DNA of 64,000 nucleotides from UBA7672 sp963718145 (GTDB taxonomy: Bacteria; Pseudomonadota; Alphaproteobacteria; Caulobacterales; Hyphomonadaceae): NCBI GenBank assembly GCA_963718145.1, contig CAVQYJ010000009.1, positions 80,414 to 144,413 of the forward strand, written 5' to 3'. Shown piece after piece: positions 43,974 through 52,687 of the stretch. The notes beneath the pieces are model-generated. The model worked only from the letters and a program-made list of their open reading frames with translations. It ran no database searches and was not told the origin of the DNA. The position numbers were made by a program, and so were the translations under genes. Numbering within the stretch: the first letter of the stretch is position 1; every line of letters starts with the position of its first letter.

Positions 43974-44318
43974 ATGGCTAAGACGCGCCAACCGTCCTTC
44001 GAGGAATGCCTTGCGATGATGCGCGAGGGAAATCCGCAGGTTGCGGAGGCCGGGTATGGCGTGCTGGCGCCGCGCGCGAAGAAGCTGTTGCCCCAGCTGA
44101 TCGCTGCGTTCGAGAGGGAAGACGGCCACGGGATCAAGTGCTGGCTGCTACAGCTCATTGGCGAGGCGCGGTCGGAAGCGGCGTTCGATTTCCTGAAGCG
44201 CGAGGCGCAGTCGGACGATGGCGCGATCCGGAGCTGGGCCGTGCGCGGCCTGACCAGGCTCGACACGCAGCCGGCGCGGGATTTTCTGGTTCAGGTTGCA
44301 TTGGCGTCACTGGAATGA
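43974..44318 (+). CDS. Small HEAT-repeat protein
   Basis: This 114-residue protein is built of short paired helices of the HEAT type: NPQVAEAGYGVLAPRAKKLL, GIKCWLLQLIGEARSEAAFD and GAIRSWAVRGLTRLDTQ. HEAT repeats are protein-binding scaffolds and no partner can be named. The ATG at 43974 follows the pyrE stop by two bases, and its own stop overlaps the pdxJ start (ATGA). It is therefore translated as part of the pyrE-to-era operon. Confidence 0.8.
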   Translation: MAKTRQPSFEECLAMMREGNPQVAEAGYGVLAPRAKKLLPQLIAAFEREDGHGIKCWLLQLIGEARSEAAFDFLKREAQSDDGAIRSWAVRGLTRLDTQPARDFLVQVALASLE

Positions 44319-45061
44319 AGTTTCAACGCGCGCGCCTTGGGGTGAACATCGATCACGTGGCCACTATCCGCAATGCGCGGGGCGGGACGCATCCGGATCC
44401 CGCGAAGGCCGCAGCGATTGCCGAAGCCGCGGGGGCGGACGGCATCACCATCCACCTGCGCGAAGACCGCCGGCATATCCGCGACCACGACCTCGAAGCC
44501 GTCCGCAAGGCGGTGAAGCTGCCAGTCAACCTCGAAATGGCGACGACGGACGAGATGCTCGCAATCGCGCTCAACTTCCGTCCGCATGCCGCATGCCTCG
44601 TGCCCGAAAAGCGCGAGGAGCGCACGACCGAGGGCGGGCTCGACGTGGCCCGCCTGCACAACCAGGTCGCGCCATTCGTGACCCGGCTGCGCGACGCCAA
44701 GGTGCGCGTGTCGCTGTTCATAGAGCCGTCGAAGGTGCAGGTGGCGGTGGCCGAGGCGATCGGCGCGCCGGTGGTGGAGCTGCATACGGGCAGGTATGTC
44801 GAGCTGGTGTTCGCTGGCGACACGGCCGGCGCTGCGGAGGAGCTGAAGCATCTGAAGGAAGCCGCCCAGCATGGCGCGGAGCGCGGCATCGAGATCCATG
44901 TCGGGCACGGGCTGACCTATGACACCGTGCGCGCGGTGGCGGCGATCCCCGAAGTGCGCGAACTCAATATCGGCCACTTCATCATGGGCGAGGCGCTGTT
45001 CGTCGGGCTGGAAGCCGCCGTGAAACGGATGCGCACCGAGATCGACGAGGCGCGGGCGTGA
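44315..45061 (+). CDS. pdxJ: Pyridoxine 5'-phosphate synthase
   Basis: This 248-residue TIM-barrel enzyme condenses 1-deoxyxylulose 5-phosphate with 3-amino-2-oxopropyl phosphate, the last ring-forming step of vitamin B6 synthesis. It carries LGVNIDHVATIRNARGG at the N-terminus, then DGITIHLREDRRHI, NLEMATTDEM, VELHTGRY and GHGLTYDT. All are PdxJ hallmarks, including the catalytic His and Glu. ATG 44315 overlaps the HEAT gene stop, and the stop overlaps the acpS GTG. Confidence 0.97.
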   Translation: MKFQRARLGVNIDHVATIRNARGGTHPDPAKAAAIAEAAGADGITIHLREDRRHIRDHDLEAVRKAVKLPVNLEMATTDEMLAIALNFRPHAACLVPEKREERTTEGGLDVARLHNQVAPFVTRLRDAKVRVSLFIEPSKVQVAVAEAIGAPVVELHTGRYVELVFAGDTAGAAEELKHLKEAAQHGAERGIEIHVGHGLTYDTVRAVAAIPEVRELNIGHFIMGEALFVGLEAAVKRMRTEIDEARA

Positions 45062-45468
45062 TCATCGGACTCGGCCAGGACATGTGCGATATCCGGCGGA
45101 TCGAGAAATCGCTGGAGCGGTTCGGCGAGCGGTTCACGCAGCGCGTCTTCACCGAGGTCGAGCGGCGTACTGCCGACCGGCGCAGGCAGCGCGCCGCGAC
45201 CTATGCCAAACGCTTCGCCGCCAAGGAGGCCTGCGCCAAGGCGCTGGGCACGGGCGTGCCGCGTCGAGGCGTGCACTGGCAGCACATGGGTGTGGTCAAC
45301 ATGCCGGGCGGCAAGCCGACCTTCGCGCTGAGTGGCGGCGCGGCTGAGCGGTTGGCCAGGCTGACGCCGGCAGGCATGACCGCGGTGATCCACCTCACCA
45401 TCACGGACGAGTATCCTTACGCGCAGGCGCAGGTGATCATCGAAGCGCTTCCGTCAGGCGCGCCGTGA
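45058..45468 (+). CDS. acpS: Holo-[acyl-carrier-protein] synthase
   Basis: This 136-residue protein transfers phosphopantetheine from CoA to acyl carrier protein. It has the GLGQDMCDIRRIE motif with the metal-binding Asp near the N-terminus and FAAKEACAKALGTG with the catalytic Glu and Lys. The GTG start overlaps the pdxJ stop by four bases and its stop overlaps rnc by four. The lepB gene that follows acpS in many alphaproteobacteria is absent here. Confidence 0.96.
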   Translation: MIIGLGQDMCDIRRIEKSLERFGERFTQRVFTEVERRTADRRRQRAATYAKRFAAKEACAKALGTGVPRRGVHWQHMGVVNMPGGKPTFALSGGAAERLARLTPAGMTAVIHLTITDEYPYAQAQVIIEALPSGAP

Positions 45469-46229
45469 CCAAGCCGAACTCCAGCAACACGGGCAAGCGG
45501 CGAAAGAACCGCGCCCGCGGATCCGACACGCCGCCCGAGCTGACGAAGGAGCTTCGCAAGGCGTGCGAGGACATGCTCGGCCACAAGTTCAAGGACGCAA
45601 CGCTGCTCGACCGCGCCATGACCCACCGCAGCGCGGCGCACGGCAAGTCGGCGGCGTGGAGCAATGAGCGGCTGGAATTCCTCGGCGACCGCGTGCTGGC
45701 GCTGGTGATGGTGGAAACGCTGATGGAGCGCTTTCCAGCCGCGCGCGAAGGCGAGCTGGCCCCGCGGCTCAACGCGCTGGTCAGCCGCGAGACCTGCGCC
45801 ATCATCGGCGCGGACTTGCAGTTGGGCCGTTTCCTGATCGTCGACAGGTCGGAGCGCGCAACCGGCGGCGCCAGCAAGCCGACACTGCTCGCGAACGCGG
45901 CGGAGGCGGTTATCGGCGCGATCTACCTCGATGTCGGACTTGAGAAGTCGCGCAAGTTCATCCTCAAGCACTGGGTGAACATGCTGAAGGCGAACGAGGT
46001 CCGCCCGCGCGATCCCAAGTCGACGCTGCAGGAATGGGCGCAGGGTGCGGGGATGCCGACGCCGAGCTATCGTCACGACCGGCGCGAGGGGCCGGACCAT
46101 GCGCCTGTCTTCACCGCCACCGTCCACGTCCAGGGCCGTGATCCGGCGATGGGAACGGGCGCCTCGAAGCAGGACGCAGAACGCGAGGCGGCCAAGGCGA
46201 TGCTGGCCCTGATCGGAGGCCATTCATGA
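45465..46229 (+). CDS. rnc: Ribonuclease III
   Basis: This 254-residue double-strand-specific RNase processes rRNA and other transcripts. The catalytic domain has NERLEFLGDRVLALVM, the RNase III signature with its acidic residues, and NAAEAVIGAIYLD with the second acidic site. The C-terminal double-stranded-RNA-binding domain spans about residues 180-250 (PKSTLQEWAQG, DPAMGTGASKQDAEREAAK). A Lys/Arg-rich N-terminal extension of about 25 residues precedes the catalytic part. GTG overlaps the acpS stop, and the stop overlaps era. Confidence 0.97.
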   Translation: MTKPNSSNTGKRRKNRARGSDTPPELTKELRKACEDMLGHKFKDATLLDRAMTHRSAAHGKSAAWSNERLEFLGDRVLALVMVETLMERFPAAREGELAPRLNALVSRETCAIIGADLQLGRFLIVDRSERATGGASKPTLLANAAEAVIGAIYLDVGLEKSRKFILKHWVNMLKANEVRPRDPKSTLQEWAQGAGMPTPSYRHDRREGPDHAPVFTATVHVQGRDPAMGTGASKQDAEREAAKAMLALIGGHS

Positions 46230-47167
46230 TCATCGAAACCCGGGCAGGCTTTACGGCCATCATCGGCGCGCCCAACGCCGGCAAGTCCACGCTGGTCAAC
46301 CGGTTGGTGGGATCGAAGGTTTCGATCGTCACCCACAAGGTGCAGACCACGCGCTTTCCGGTGCGCGGCGTGATGATGAAAGGCAATTCGCAGGTGGTGC
46401 TGGTCGATACGCCCGGCATTTTCGCGCCGAAGCGCCGGCTGGACCGGGCCATGGTGCGCTCCGCATGGGAAGGTGCAACGGATGCGGATGCAGTGGTGCA
46501 CCTGATCGATGCGCGGCACTGGACCGGCGCAGGCTCGCGGTCCGAAGGGCAGGGCGAATATGAAGGGCCGGACGAGGACGAGGCGATCATCGCGCGCCTG
46601 AAAGAGCTGGGCGCCAAGGCGATCCTGGCGCTCAACAAGATCGACCTGGTCGAGCGCGAGAAGCTGCTTGCGGCTGCCAAGGCGCTGTTCGACACGGGCG
46701 TCTATTCCGACGTGATGATGATCTCGGGCCTCAATGGCGATGGCGTGGACCAGCTGGCCGACCTGCTGGCGCAGAGGATGCCGGTGGGACATTACCTCTT
46801 CCCGGAAGACCAGGCGGCGGACATTCCGGTGCGCCTGCTGGCCTCGGAAGTGACGCGCGAGAAGCTGATGCTGCGCCTCCACCAGGAAATCCCCTACCAG
46901 CTCACGGTGGAAACCGAGACCTGGGAGCAGCACGACAATGGATCGGTAAAGGTCCAGCAGCTGATCCACGTGGCCCGCGAGGGCCACCGCTCCATCGTGC
47001 TGGGCAAGGGCGGGACGACGATCAAGGAGATCGGAATGGCCGCTCGAAAAGAGCTGGCGGGCATGCTCGGCAAGCCCGTGCACCTGTTCCTGCGGGTCAA
47101 GGTGAGTGAGCGCTGGCTCGAAAACCGCGAAAGATACGCGGCCATGGGCCTGGATTTCGACGTCTGA
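46226..47167 (+). CDS. era: Ribosome assembly GTPase Era
   Basis: This 313-residue protein has the G domain with G1 GAPNAGKSTLVNRLVG, a G2 Thr in KVQTTRFPVRG, G3 DTPG and G4 NKID. A C-terminal KH domain contains GHRSIVLGKGGTTIKEIG. Era binds the 3' end of 16S rRNA in small-subunit assembly. An insertion after G3 (SRSEGQGEYEGPDEDE) is acidic and species-specific. It is last in the overlapping chain from pyrE; recO, the common next gene, is not found. Confidence 0.97.
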   Translation: MIIETRAGFTAIIGAPNAGKSTLVNRLVGSKVSIVTHKVQTTRFPVRGVMMKGNSQVVLVDTPGIFAPKRRLDRAMVRSAWEGATDADAVVHLIDARHWTGAGSRSEGQGEYEGPDEDEAIIARLKELGAKAILALNKIDLVEREKLLAAAKALFDTGVYSDVMMISGLNGDGVDQLADLLAQRMPVGHYLFPEDQAADIPVRLLASEVTREKLMLRLHQEIPYQLTVETETWEQHDNGSVKVQQLIHVAREGHRSIVLGKGGTTIKEIGMAARKELAGMLGKPVHLFLRVKVSERWLENRERYAAMGLDFDV

Positions 47168-47268
47168 ACGGAGGTGACCGCCGCGTTAAGACATGTGGCG
47201 AGTGTCTGGAAGAGATTCTTAGTTCAATTCCCTTAACCTAGGTTCCTCGCGTCGCGGGGGAGAAGCGC

Positions 47269-47676
47269 ATGGAGCGCCAGGACGGCAAGGTGAAGGCGGT
47301 CGCCATGGGCGTCGCGGAGCTGCGCAAGCAGGTCCGCTCCGTACCCGTGAAGGGCGTAAAGCTGCCGACGCACAAGCTGAAACCGCCGCGTCCGCCGCAG
47401 AAGAAGCAGCAACCGCCAGCCCCGATCGACAGACGCGAAGAGCAGGCCGAGAAGGCCGAGCGCATGGCGCAACTGGCCCATTCGAGTTCACTCCTGAAGT
47501 CGCCGTACAAGTCGCGCGTCTATAAGGAAGAGAAGCGCAAGGGCGGGATCGTATCCTTCCTGCTGCAGGTTCTGGCCGTGGCCGGCGTCGTTGGCGGCGC
47601 GGCCTACCTGTCCGACCCCAACGTGATGGCTTCCATCGACTTCGAAGCGATCAAGGAACAGCTCGGGTTCGACTGA
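47269..47676 (+). CDS. Hypothetical single-pass membrane protein
   Basis: This 135-residue protein is of unknown family. The N-terminal half is basic and Pro-rich (LKPPRPPQKKQQPPAPID), with a short helical stretch (EEQAEKAERMAQLAHSSS). One hydrophobic segment lies near residues 95-115 (IVSFLLQVLAVAGVVGGAAYL), followed by a short acidic tail. GGGGGAGA precedes the ATG. It lies about 100 bases after era on the same strand and may be read from the same transcript. No function is suggested by its sequence. Confidence 0.7.
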   Translation: MERQDGKVKAVAMGVAELRKQVRSVPVKGVKLPTHKLKPPRPPQKKQQPPAPIDRREEQAEKAERMAQLAHSSSLLKSPYKSRVYKEEKRKGGIVSFLLQVLAVAGVVGGAAYLSDPNVMASIDFEAIKEQLGFD

Positions 47677-47758
47677 AGCTCCGCCTGCCCCTCACGCAAA
47701 GTCTTGTACGGCGCATGAGCGGAGCGCAATGCACCGCCGCAATGCACATCATGCGAGG

Positions 47759-49006
47759 TCAGGACTTATCGACTGGCTTGGTCAGGACGAACTGGCCGAC
47801 ATCGATACGGCCGGTGCGGAAGCCGGCATCGCAATAGGCGAGGTAGTAGAGCCACATGCGGCGGAACTGCTCGTCGAACTTGCCGCCCTTGATCTGGTCC
47901 CACGCCAGCTCGAAGCGCTTCGCCCACTCGCGCAGCGTCCGCGCATAGTCGAGGCCGAACATCCGATCGACTTCGAAGGTGAGGCCGGCTGCGGCGGTCT
48001 CTTCGCGAAGGCGCCGTTCCGAGGGCAGCATGCCGCCGGGGAAGATGTAGTGCTGGATGAAATCGGCGCGCTTGCGGTAGGGCTCGAATTCCTTGTCGTC
48101 GATGGTGATGATCTGCAGGGCGGCGCGGCCACCGGGCTTCAGCACCTGGGCGATCTTGCCGAAATAGCTAGGCCAGTATTCCTCTCCGACCGCTTCAAAC
48201 ATTTCGATCGAGGCGACAGCGTCGAACTGGCCCTCGATGTCGCGATAGTCGCGCATGGCGATTTCGACCCGGTCCGCGAGGCCAGCATCGGCGATGCGCT
48301 TCGTGGCGTAGGCGTGCTGCGCATCCGAGATGGTGACCGAGGTGACGCGGGCGCCGTATTCCTTCGCAGCCACTTCGGCAAAGCCGCCCCAGCCCGATCC
48401 GATCTCAAGCACATGGTCGCCGGGCTTGAGGGCAAGGTTGCGGGCGATCGAGTGATACTTGGCGAGCTGCGCGTCTTCGAGGCTTTGCTCGGGCGAGGCG
48501 AAGATCGCCGAGGAATAGGTCATCGTTGGATCGAGCCACAGGGCGTAGAAATCATTTCCCAGATCGTAGTGCGCGAGGATGTTGCGCTTCGAGCCCTTCT
48601 TCGTGTTGGCGCGCATCATGTGGCTAATGTTTGCGAAGAACCGCGCGATGGCGTTGCCGATCGTGAGCTTGCCGGCGTCGTCCCAGTTCACTGTGAAGTA
48701 TTGCAGCAGGGTCGCGAGATCGGGAGAATCGAACTTCTGGTCCATGAAGGATTCAGCGAAACCGATGTCGCCCTTGTCGAGCACGGGCCGCGTGAAGGCC
48801 AGGTCGTGCGCGATGATCTCGCCATGCGGGCCGGGTTCGGAGCCCTGGAAGCGCAGGGTGCGGCCATCAGGCAGGGTGATGTCGAGGCGGCCCTTCTTGA
48901 GCCGAGCGATCAGCAGTGCTGCGATGCGGAGGCTCGCCGGCATGCGGTCGAGCTTGTGAAGGTCGTTCGGTCCGACCTCCTGGACCATTCTGTCCAGACG
49001 GGTCAT
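47759..49006 (-). CDS. Cyclopropane-fatty-acyl-phospholipid synthase-family methyltransferase
   Basis: This 415-residue S-adenosylmethionine-dependent enzyme has an N-terminal helical lipid-binding region. The class I methyltransferase fold follows, with the SAM-binding loop VLEIGSGWGGFAEVAA near residue 200, then ISDAQHAYATKRI and SIEMFEAVGEEYW, typical of CFA synthases. It would add a methylene or methyl group to unsaturated acyl chains of membrane lipids. It is last in the photolyase operon: its start overlaps the DUF1365 stop by four bases. Related alphaproteobacterial methyltransferases serve in furan fatty acid synthesis, so the exact product is open. Confidence 0.88.
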   Translation of the reverse strand: MTRLDRMVQEVGPNDLHKLDRMPASLRIAALLIARLKKGRLDITLPDGRTLRFQGSEPGPHGEIIAHDLAFTRPVLDKGDIGFAESFMDQKFDSPDLATLLQYFTVNWDDAGKLTIGNAIARFFANISHMMRANTKKGSKRNILAHYDLGNDFYALWLDPTMTYSSAIFASPEQSLEDAQLAKYHSIARNLALKPGDHVLEIGSGWGGFAEVAAKEYGARVTSVTISDAQHAYATKRIADAGLADRVEIAMRDYRDIEGQFDAVASIEMFEAVGEEYWPSYFGKIAQVLKPGGRAALQIITIDDKEFEPYRKRADFIQHYIFPGGMLPSERRLREETAAAGLTFEVDRMFGLDYARTLREWAKRFELAWDQIKGGKFDEQFRRMWLYYLAYCDAGFRTGRIDVGQFVLTKPVDKS

Positions 49007-49827
49007 GCACGTTTCCTCAGGTCTTCAGCCGCGCGGGCCGGTTCTTCTACCGGCTTTGCAATGGTTGTCGTTCTCGCGAGCTGTTCTGGCTTGGCATGAT
49101 AGCGCCCGCCATTCATCCATATCCAGAGGGCCTGCCAGTTGATCGCGATCAAGACGCCCAGTCCAGACATCGGCATCGCCACGAGCCAGCGCAAGATGGC
49201 GGCGGTTGTTAACGCACGCGGGCGGACGTGCAGGCTGGCGGTGTGGGAGCGCCCTTCCGCTCCGATATTCTCGACGATCAGGGCCATGCTTTCTCCGGGC
49301 TGTCGCAACGTGAAGCGGTACTGGCCATCGACTCCCCAGAAAGGCGAGACGTGGAATTCCTTGTCAGCCGTCGCGTGACGGCCGGCAGAATCCAACGCGC
49401 TGACGTAGGAGTGGGTTTCACCGAAGGTGTTGTGGACCTCGTAGATGACGCCCCGGCAATCGCCCTCGGGCCCATATCCGAACCAGATCGAGATCGGGGC
49501 GAAGCCATATCCCAGGACACGTGGGAAGGTGACCAGGCGGATCTGGCCGCCATCGAGGGTGACGCCGGCTTCGGCGAGCCGCGCTTCGGCCCAGAGACGG
49601 AGCGGTATGGCGGGGTTGCGCGCGCCATGGTCGGTCTCGCGGAAGGCGATTGCATTCGGGCCATTGACCGAGAACAGGCGAGACAGGCCCCTGGCCTCGT
49701 CCAGCCGGCCGATATCGACCTCCAGCATGGCGATGGCGTGCCGAAAGGTGCGGCGGAAGGGCGTGGTGCGCGTGTGCGTGGTGCGCCCGAACCAGAGGCG
49801 GGCAGGTGGGCGGTCTGCGCGGCTCAT
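49003..49827 (-). CDS. DUF1365 protein
   Basis: This 274-residue protein has the DUF1365 hallmarks: an N-terminal FGRTTHTRTTPFRRTFRHAI, then LVTFPRVLGYGFAPISIWFG, YEVHNTFGETHSYV and FHVSPFWGVDGQYRF. A probable membrane-associated helix lies near the C-terminus (MPMSGLGVLIAINWQALWIWM). DUF1365 genes are almost always found with CFA-like methyltransferases and FAD oxidoreductases, as here, and are probably involved in acyl-chain modification. The start is placed at ATG 49827, because upstream sequence is Arg/Pro-rich shadow of the oxidoreductase gene, which it overlaps by four bases. Confidence 0.88.
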   Translation of the reverse strand: MSRADRPPARLWFGRTTHTRTTPFRRTFRHAIAMLEVDIGRLDEARGLSRLFSVNGPNAIAFRETDHGARNPAIPLRLWAEARLAEAGVTLDGGQIRLVTFPRVLGYGFAPISIWFGYGPEGDCRGVIYEVHNTFGETHSYVSALDSAGRHATADKEFHVSPFWGVDGQYRFTLRQPGESMALIVENIGAEGRSHTASLHVRPRALTTAAILRWLVAMPMSGLGVLIAINWQALWIWMNGGRYHAKPEQLARTTTIAKPVEEPARAAEDLRKRA

Positions 49828-51170
49828 TGCGCGGCCGCGTGCAGGTGTGCGTGCGCGGCGGGCAGGTGGGGGAGAGGTTGGGGCGCGAGTGCGTGCACAT
49901 GCGTGGTGGTGGCGTCCCACGGCACGCGACCGCCGAGGGCGAAGGCGGCTTCGAGACCGGTGCGGAGGCCGGCTTCGTGGAAGCCGTCGCCGAGCCATGC
50001 GCCAGCGAAGAAGAGGCCGTCGCGGCCCTGGACGCGCTGCACGGAGCGGCGTGCGGCGGCGGAGGGGGTGTCGTACATGGGATGGTCGAACTCGTAGACG
50101 CCAAACGTCTTGTCGGCGGCGGGAGGGCGCGCGGGGTTAAGTGTGACGAAGATGGGTTTGTCGCGGCGAAGGTTCTGCAGGCGGTTCATCCAGTAGGTGA
50201 TGCACACGCGGTCGTCCTCGCCCTTGAGCACGTTCCAGGAGGCCCAGGCGGCCTTGCGTGCGGGCATGAGGGAGGCGTCGCGGTGGAGGTAAGCGGTGTT
50301 GGCGGAGAAGCGCAGCGAGCCAAGTGCGAGGCGCTGCTCGTCATAGCTGCGGTCCAGCATGCCGAGCGACTGGTCGGCGTGGCAGGACAGAATGACAGCG
50401 TCGAAGGTCTGCGGCGGGGCGTGGCGCTCGACGATCTGAACGCGACCGGGTCCGGCGGGGCGGATGGCGTCGATCTGTGCGCCGGCGCGCAAGCCGGGTC
50501 TCAGTTCGTCGAGCAGCTTGTCGACGTATGCACGGCTGCCGCCGGCGACCGTGCGCCAGATGGGACGCACGAGGTGCATCAGGCGGTGGTTGTCGAAGAA
50601 GGTGAGGAAGCTGCCGACGGGATAATCCGGCATCAGCTTCTCGGGCGTGGACCAGATCGCGGCGCTCATCGGCAGGAGATAGGCGGTGCGGAAGATCTCG
50701 GAGAAGCCATGGCGGTCCAGCCAGTCGCCCAGCGTTTCGTCGGGAAGATCGCCCGCGACCAGTTCTGCGCGAGCGACGTTGTTGAAACGGACGATCTCGT
50801 TGAGCAGGCCGCGGAATTTCGCATCCAGCGCGTTGCGCTTCCACGCGAATACTCCCCAAGGGTCGGACGACCATTCATAGCCCTTCGGATCGGAGACCGA
50901 GAAGCTCATGTCAGTCCAGACCGTCTTCACATCGAGGTGCTGGAGCAGGTTGGTGAAGTTCGGATAGTTTGGCCGGTTGAAGCAGATAAAGCCGATGTCG
51001 ACGGGCAGGTGCGCGCCGTCATAGTCGACATCGACCGTCCAGGCATGGCCGCCGAAGCGAGGGGCATTGTCGTAGACCGTAACGTCCGCAGTTTCCCGAA
51101 GCGCCCAAGCAGCGCCGAGCCCGGCCACGCCTCCTCCAACAACGGCGACTCGCTTGCGGCGGGTGATCAT
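49824..51170 (-). CDS. FAD-dependent oxidoreductase of the CFA/DUF1365 operon
   Basis: This 448-residue flavoprotein of the amine-oxidase/desaturase type has FAD-binding VVGGGVAGLGAAWAL at the N-terminus, an aromatic-rich middle (NRPNYPNFTNLLQHLDV, SSDPWGVFAWKRN) and a C-terminal FAD segment (FFAGAWLGDGFHEAGLRTG). In family context it would oxidise or desaturate a modified acyl chain together with the CFA-like enzyme and DUF1365. The C-terminal tail is Ala/His-rich (AAHAHLHAAAQ). ATG 51170 overlaps the photolyase stop by four bases. Confidence 0.88.
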   Translation of the reverse strand: MITRRKRVAVVGGGVAGLGAAWALRETADVTVYDNAPRFGGHAWTVDVDYDGAHLPVDIGFICFNRPNYPNFTNLLQHLDVKTVWTDMSFSVSDPKGYEWSSDPWGVFAWKRNALDAKFRGLLNEIVRFNNVARAELVAGDLPDETLGDWLDRHGFSEIFRTAYLLPMSAAIWSTPEKLMPDYPVGSFLTFFDNHRLMHLVRPIWRTVAGGSRAYVDKLLDELRPGLRAGAQIDAIRPAGPGRVQIVERHAPPQTFDAVILSCHADQSLGMLDRSYDEQRLALGSLRFSANTAYLHRDASLMPARKAAWASWNVLKGEDDRVCITYWMNRLQNLRRDKPIFVTLNPARPPAADKTFGVYEFDHPMYDTPSAAARRSVQRVQGRDGLFFAGAWLGDGFHEAGLRTGLEAAFALGGRVPWDATTTHVHALAPQPLPHLPAAHAHLHAAAQ

Positions 51171-52633
51171 GCGGGCGTTTCCTGGGGGCTGGATCCGGCT
51201 TGGCCATACACGTCGAGCGCTCGTTTGCGGGCGAAGCCATGGTCGATGATGGGAGCGGGATAGGTTTCGCCGAGCACCACGCCTGCTTCGGCGAGGACAT
51301 CGTCGGGAGCTTCCCAAGGGCGGTGGATCCACCTCTTCGGAAGCGCGCCCAGTTCGGGCACCCACTTGCGAACATAATCGCCCTGGGTGTCGAATTTTTC
51401 GCCCTGCAGCACCGGATTGAAGACGCGGAAATAAGGCGCAGCGTCTGCGCCCGTGCCCGCTGTCCATTGCCAGCCGTTGGCGTTGTTGGCTTCGTCGGCG
51501 TCGACCAGGGTATCCCAGAACCACTGCTCGCCCTTGCGCCAGTGGACGAGCAAGTCCTTGGCGAAGAACGAGGCGACGATCATGCGCACACGATTGTGCA
51601 TGTAGCCGGTCGTCCAGAGCTGGCGCATGCCGGCGTCGACAATTGGGTAGCCTGTATGGCCGCGCTTCCAGGCTTCCAGTTCGGCTTTGGAGCCCGCGCG
51701 CCAGTCCACATCCTCGAACTGGCGGCGCCAGGAAAGATGGCCCATCTGCGGATCGTGGTAGAGCAGGTGATAGGAAAAATCGCGCCACGCCAGTTCAGAG
51801 AGAAACTTCTGGATGTCGCGCGCCGGCGCCTCGCCAGTTTCCTGCGCGTGCGTGGCTGCGCGCCAGACCTGCGCAGGCCCGATCTCGCCGAAGCGGAGAT
51901 GCGGCGAGAGGCGCGAGGTGTGATCTTCGTCCGGGCGGTCGCGGCCGACGGCGTAGCCATCGACCGTTTCCTTGAGGAAGCCGCGCAGGCGCTTGCGGGC
52001 GCCGAGTTCGCCGGGCGTCCATGCCTTGGCGATGCCTTCCGACCAGTCGGGCTTCGAGGGATGAAGCTTCCAGTCAGCGAGGTCGTCTGACTTCACCTTG
52101 CCGAATAAGGTCAGCGTCCTTGGTTCGGGCGCAGCTTCCGGCAGCGCGATCATCGCCTGCAGCGATTTCCAGAACGGGGTGAAGACCTTGTAGCCGTCGC
52201 CAGAGCCGGTCTTCATTTCGAACGGTTCTACAAGAAGGGACGCATTGAAGCTCTGCGCCTCGATGCCGTCTGCTTTCAGGGATTTCTTGATGCGCTCGTC
52301 AATACGCCGGGACGGGCCGTAGCGCCGGTTCCAATAGACGGCGATGGGCTGCGTTTCCTTCACTAGCCTGGCCAGTTCCGCTTCCGCAGGCCCGCGCCGC
52401 AGGATCAGGTTTCCGCCCTTCGCCTCGATGCGCTCGCCCAGCGCCCGGAGCGACTTGTCGAGCCACCATTTTGAGGCGCCGCCCAGTGCGCGCATCCCCT
52501 GGCTCTGTTCGTCGAGGAAATAGACCAGAACCAGCGGCTTGCCCGTCGCGTGGGCCGCCGCAAGCCCGGGGTTATCCGCAAGGCGCAGGTCGTCTCGAAA
52601 CCAGAAGAGGATAGGGCGATCCGACAAGGCCAC
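51167..52633 (-). CDS. phrB: Deoxyribodipyrimidine photolyase
   Basis: This 488-residue FAD enzyme repairs UV-induced pyrimidine dimers using light. The N-terminal antenna domain begins RPILFWFRDDLRLADNPGL. The C-terminal FAD domain carries the photolyase signatures TGYPIVDAGMRQLWTTGYMHN and WFWDTLVDADEANNANGWQW, and the Trp residues expected for electron transfer are present. It is the first gene of an operon of four that overlap by four bases each. In Rhodobacter-like bacteria, similar genes belong to the sigma-E singlet-oxygen regulon, which would fit light stress; no sigma factor gene is nearby. Confidence 0.95.
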   Translation of the reverse strand: MALSDRPILFWFRDDLRLADNPGLAAAHATGKPLVLVYFLDEQSQGMRALGGASKWWLDKSLRALGERIEAKGGNLILRRGPAEAELARLVKETQPIAVYWNRRYGPSRRIDERIKKSLKADGIEAQSFNASLLVEPFEMKTGSGDGYKVFTPFWKSLQAMIALPEAAPEPRTLTLFGKVKSDDLADWKLHPSKPDWSEGIAKAWTPGELGARKRLRGFLKETVDGYAVGRDRPDEDHTSRLSPHLRFGEIGPAQVWRAATHAQETGEAPARDIQKFLSELAWRDFSYHLLYHDPQMGHLSWRRQFEDVDWRAGSKAELEAWKRGHTGYPIVDAGMRQLWTTGYMHNRVRMIVASFFAKDLLVHWRKGEQWFWDTLVDADEANNANGWQWTAGTGADAAPYFRVFNPVLQGEKFDTQGDYVRKWVPELGALPKRWIHRPWEAPDDVLAEAGVVLGETYPAPIIDHGFARKRALDVYGQAGSSPQETPA

Positions 52634-52687
52634 TCGCGATGTTTCAAGGCATTGCGGGCCTGTCTACGTGTCTCGAAGCGGGATGGA

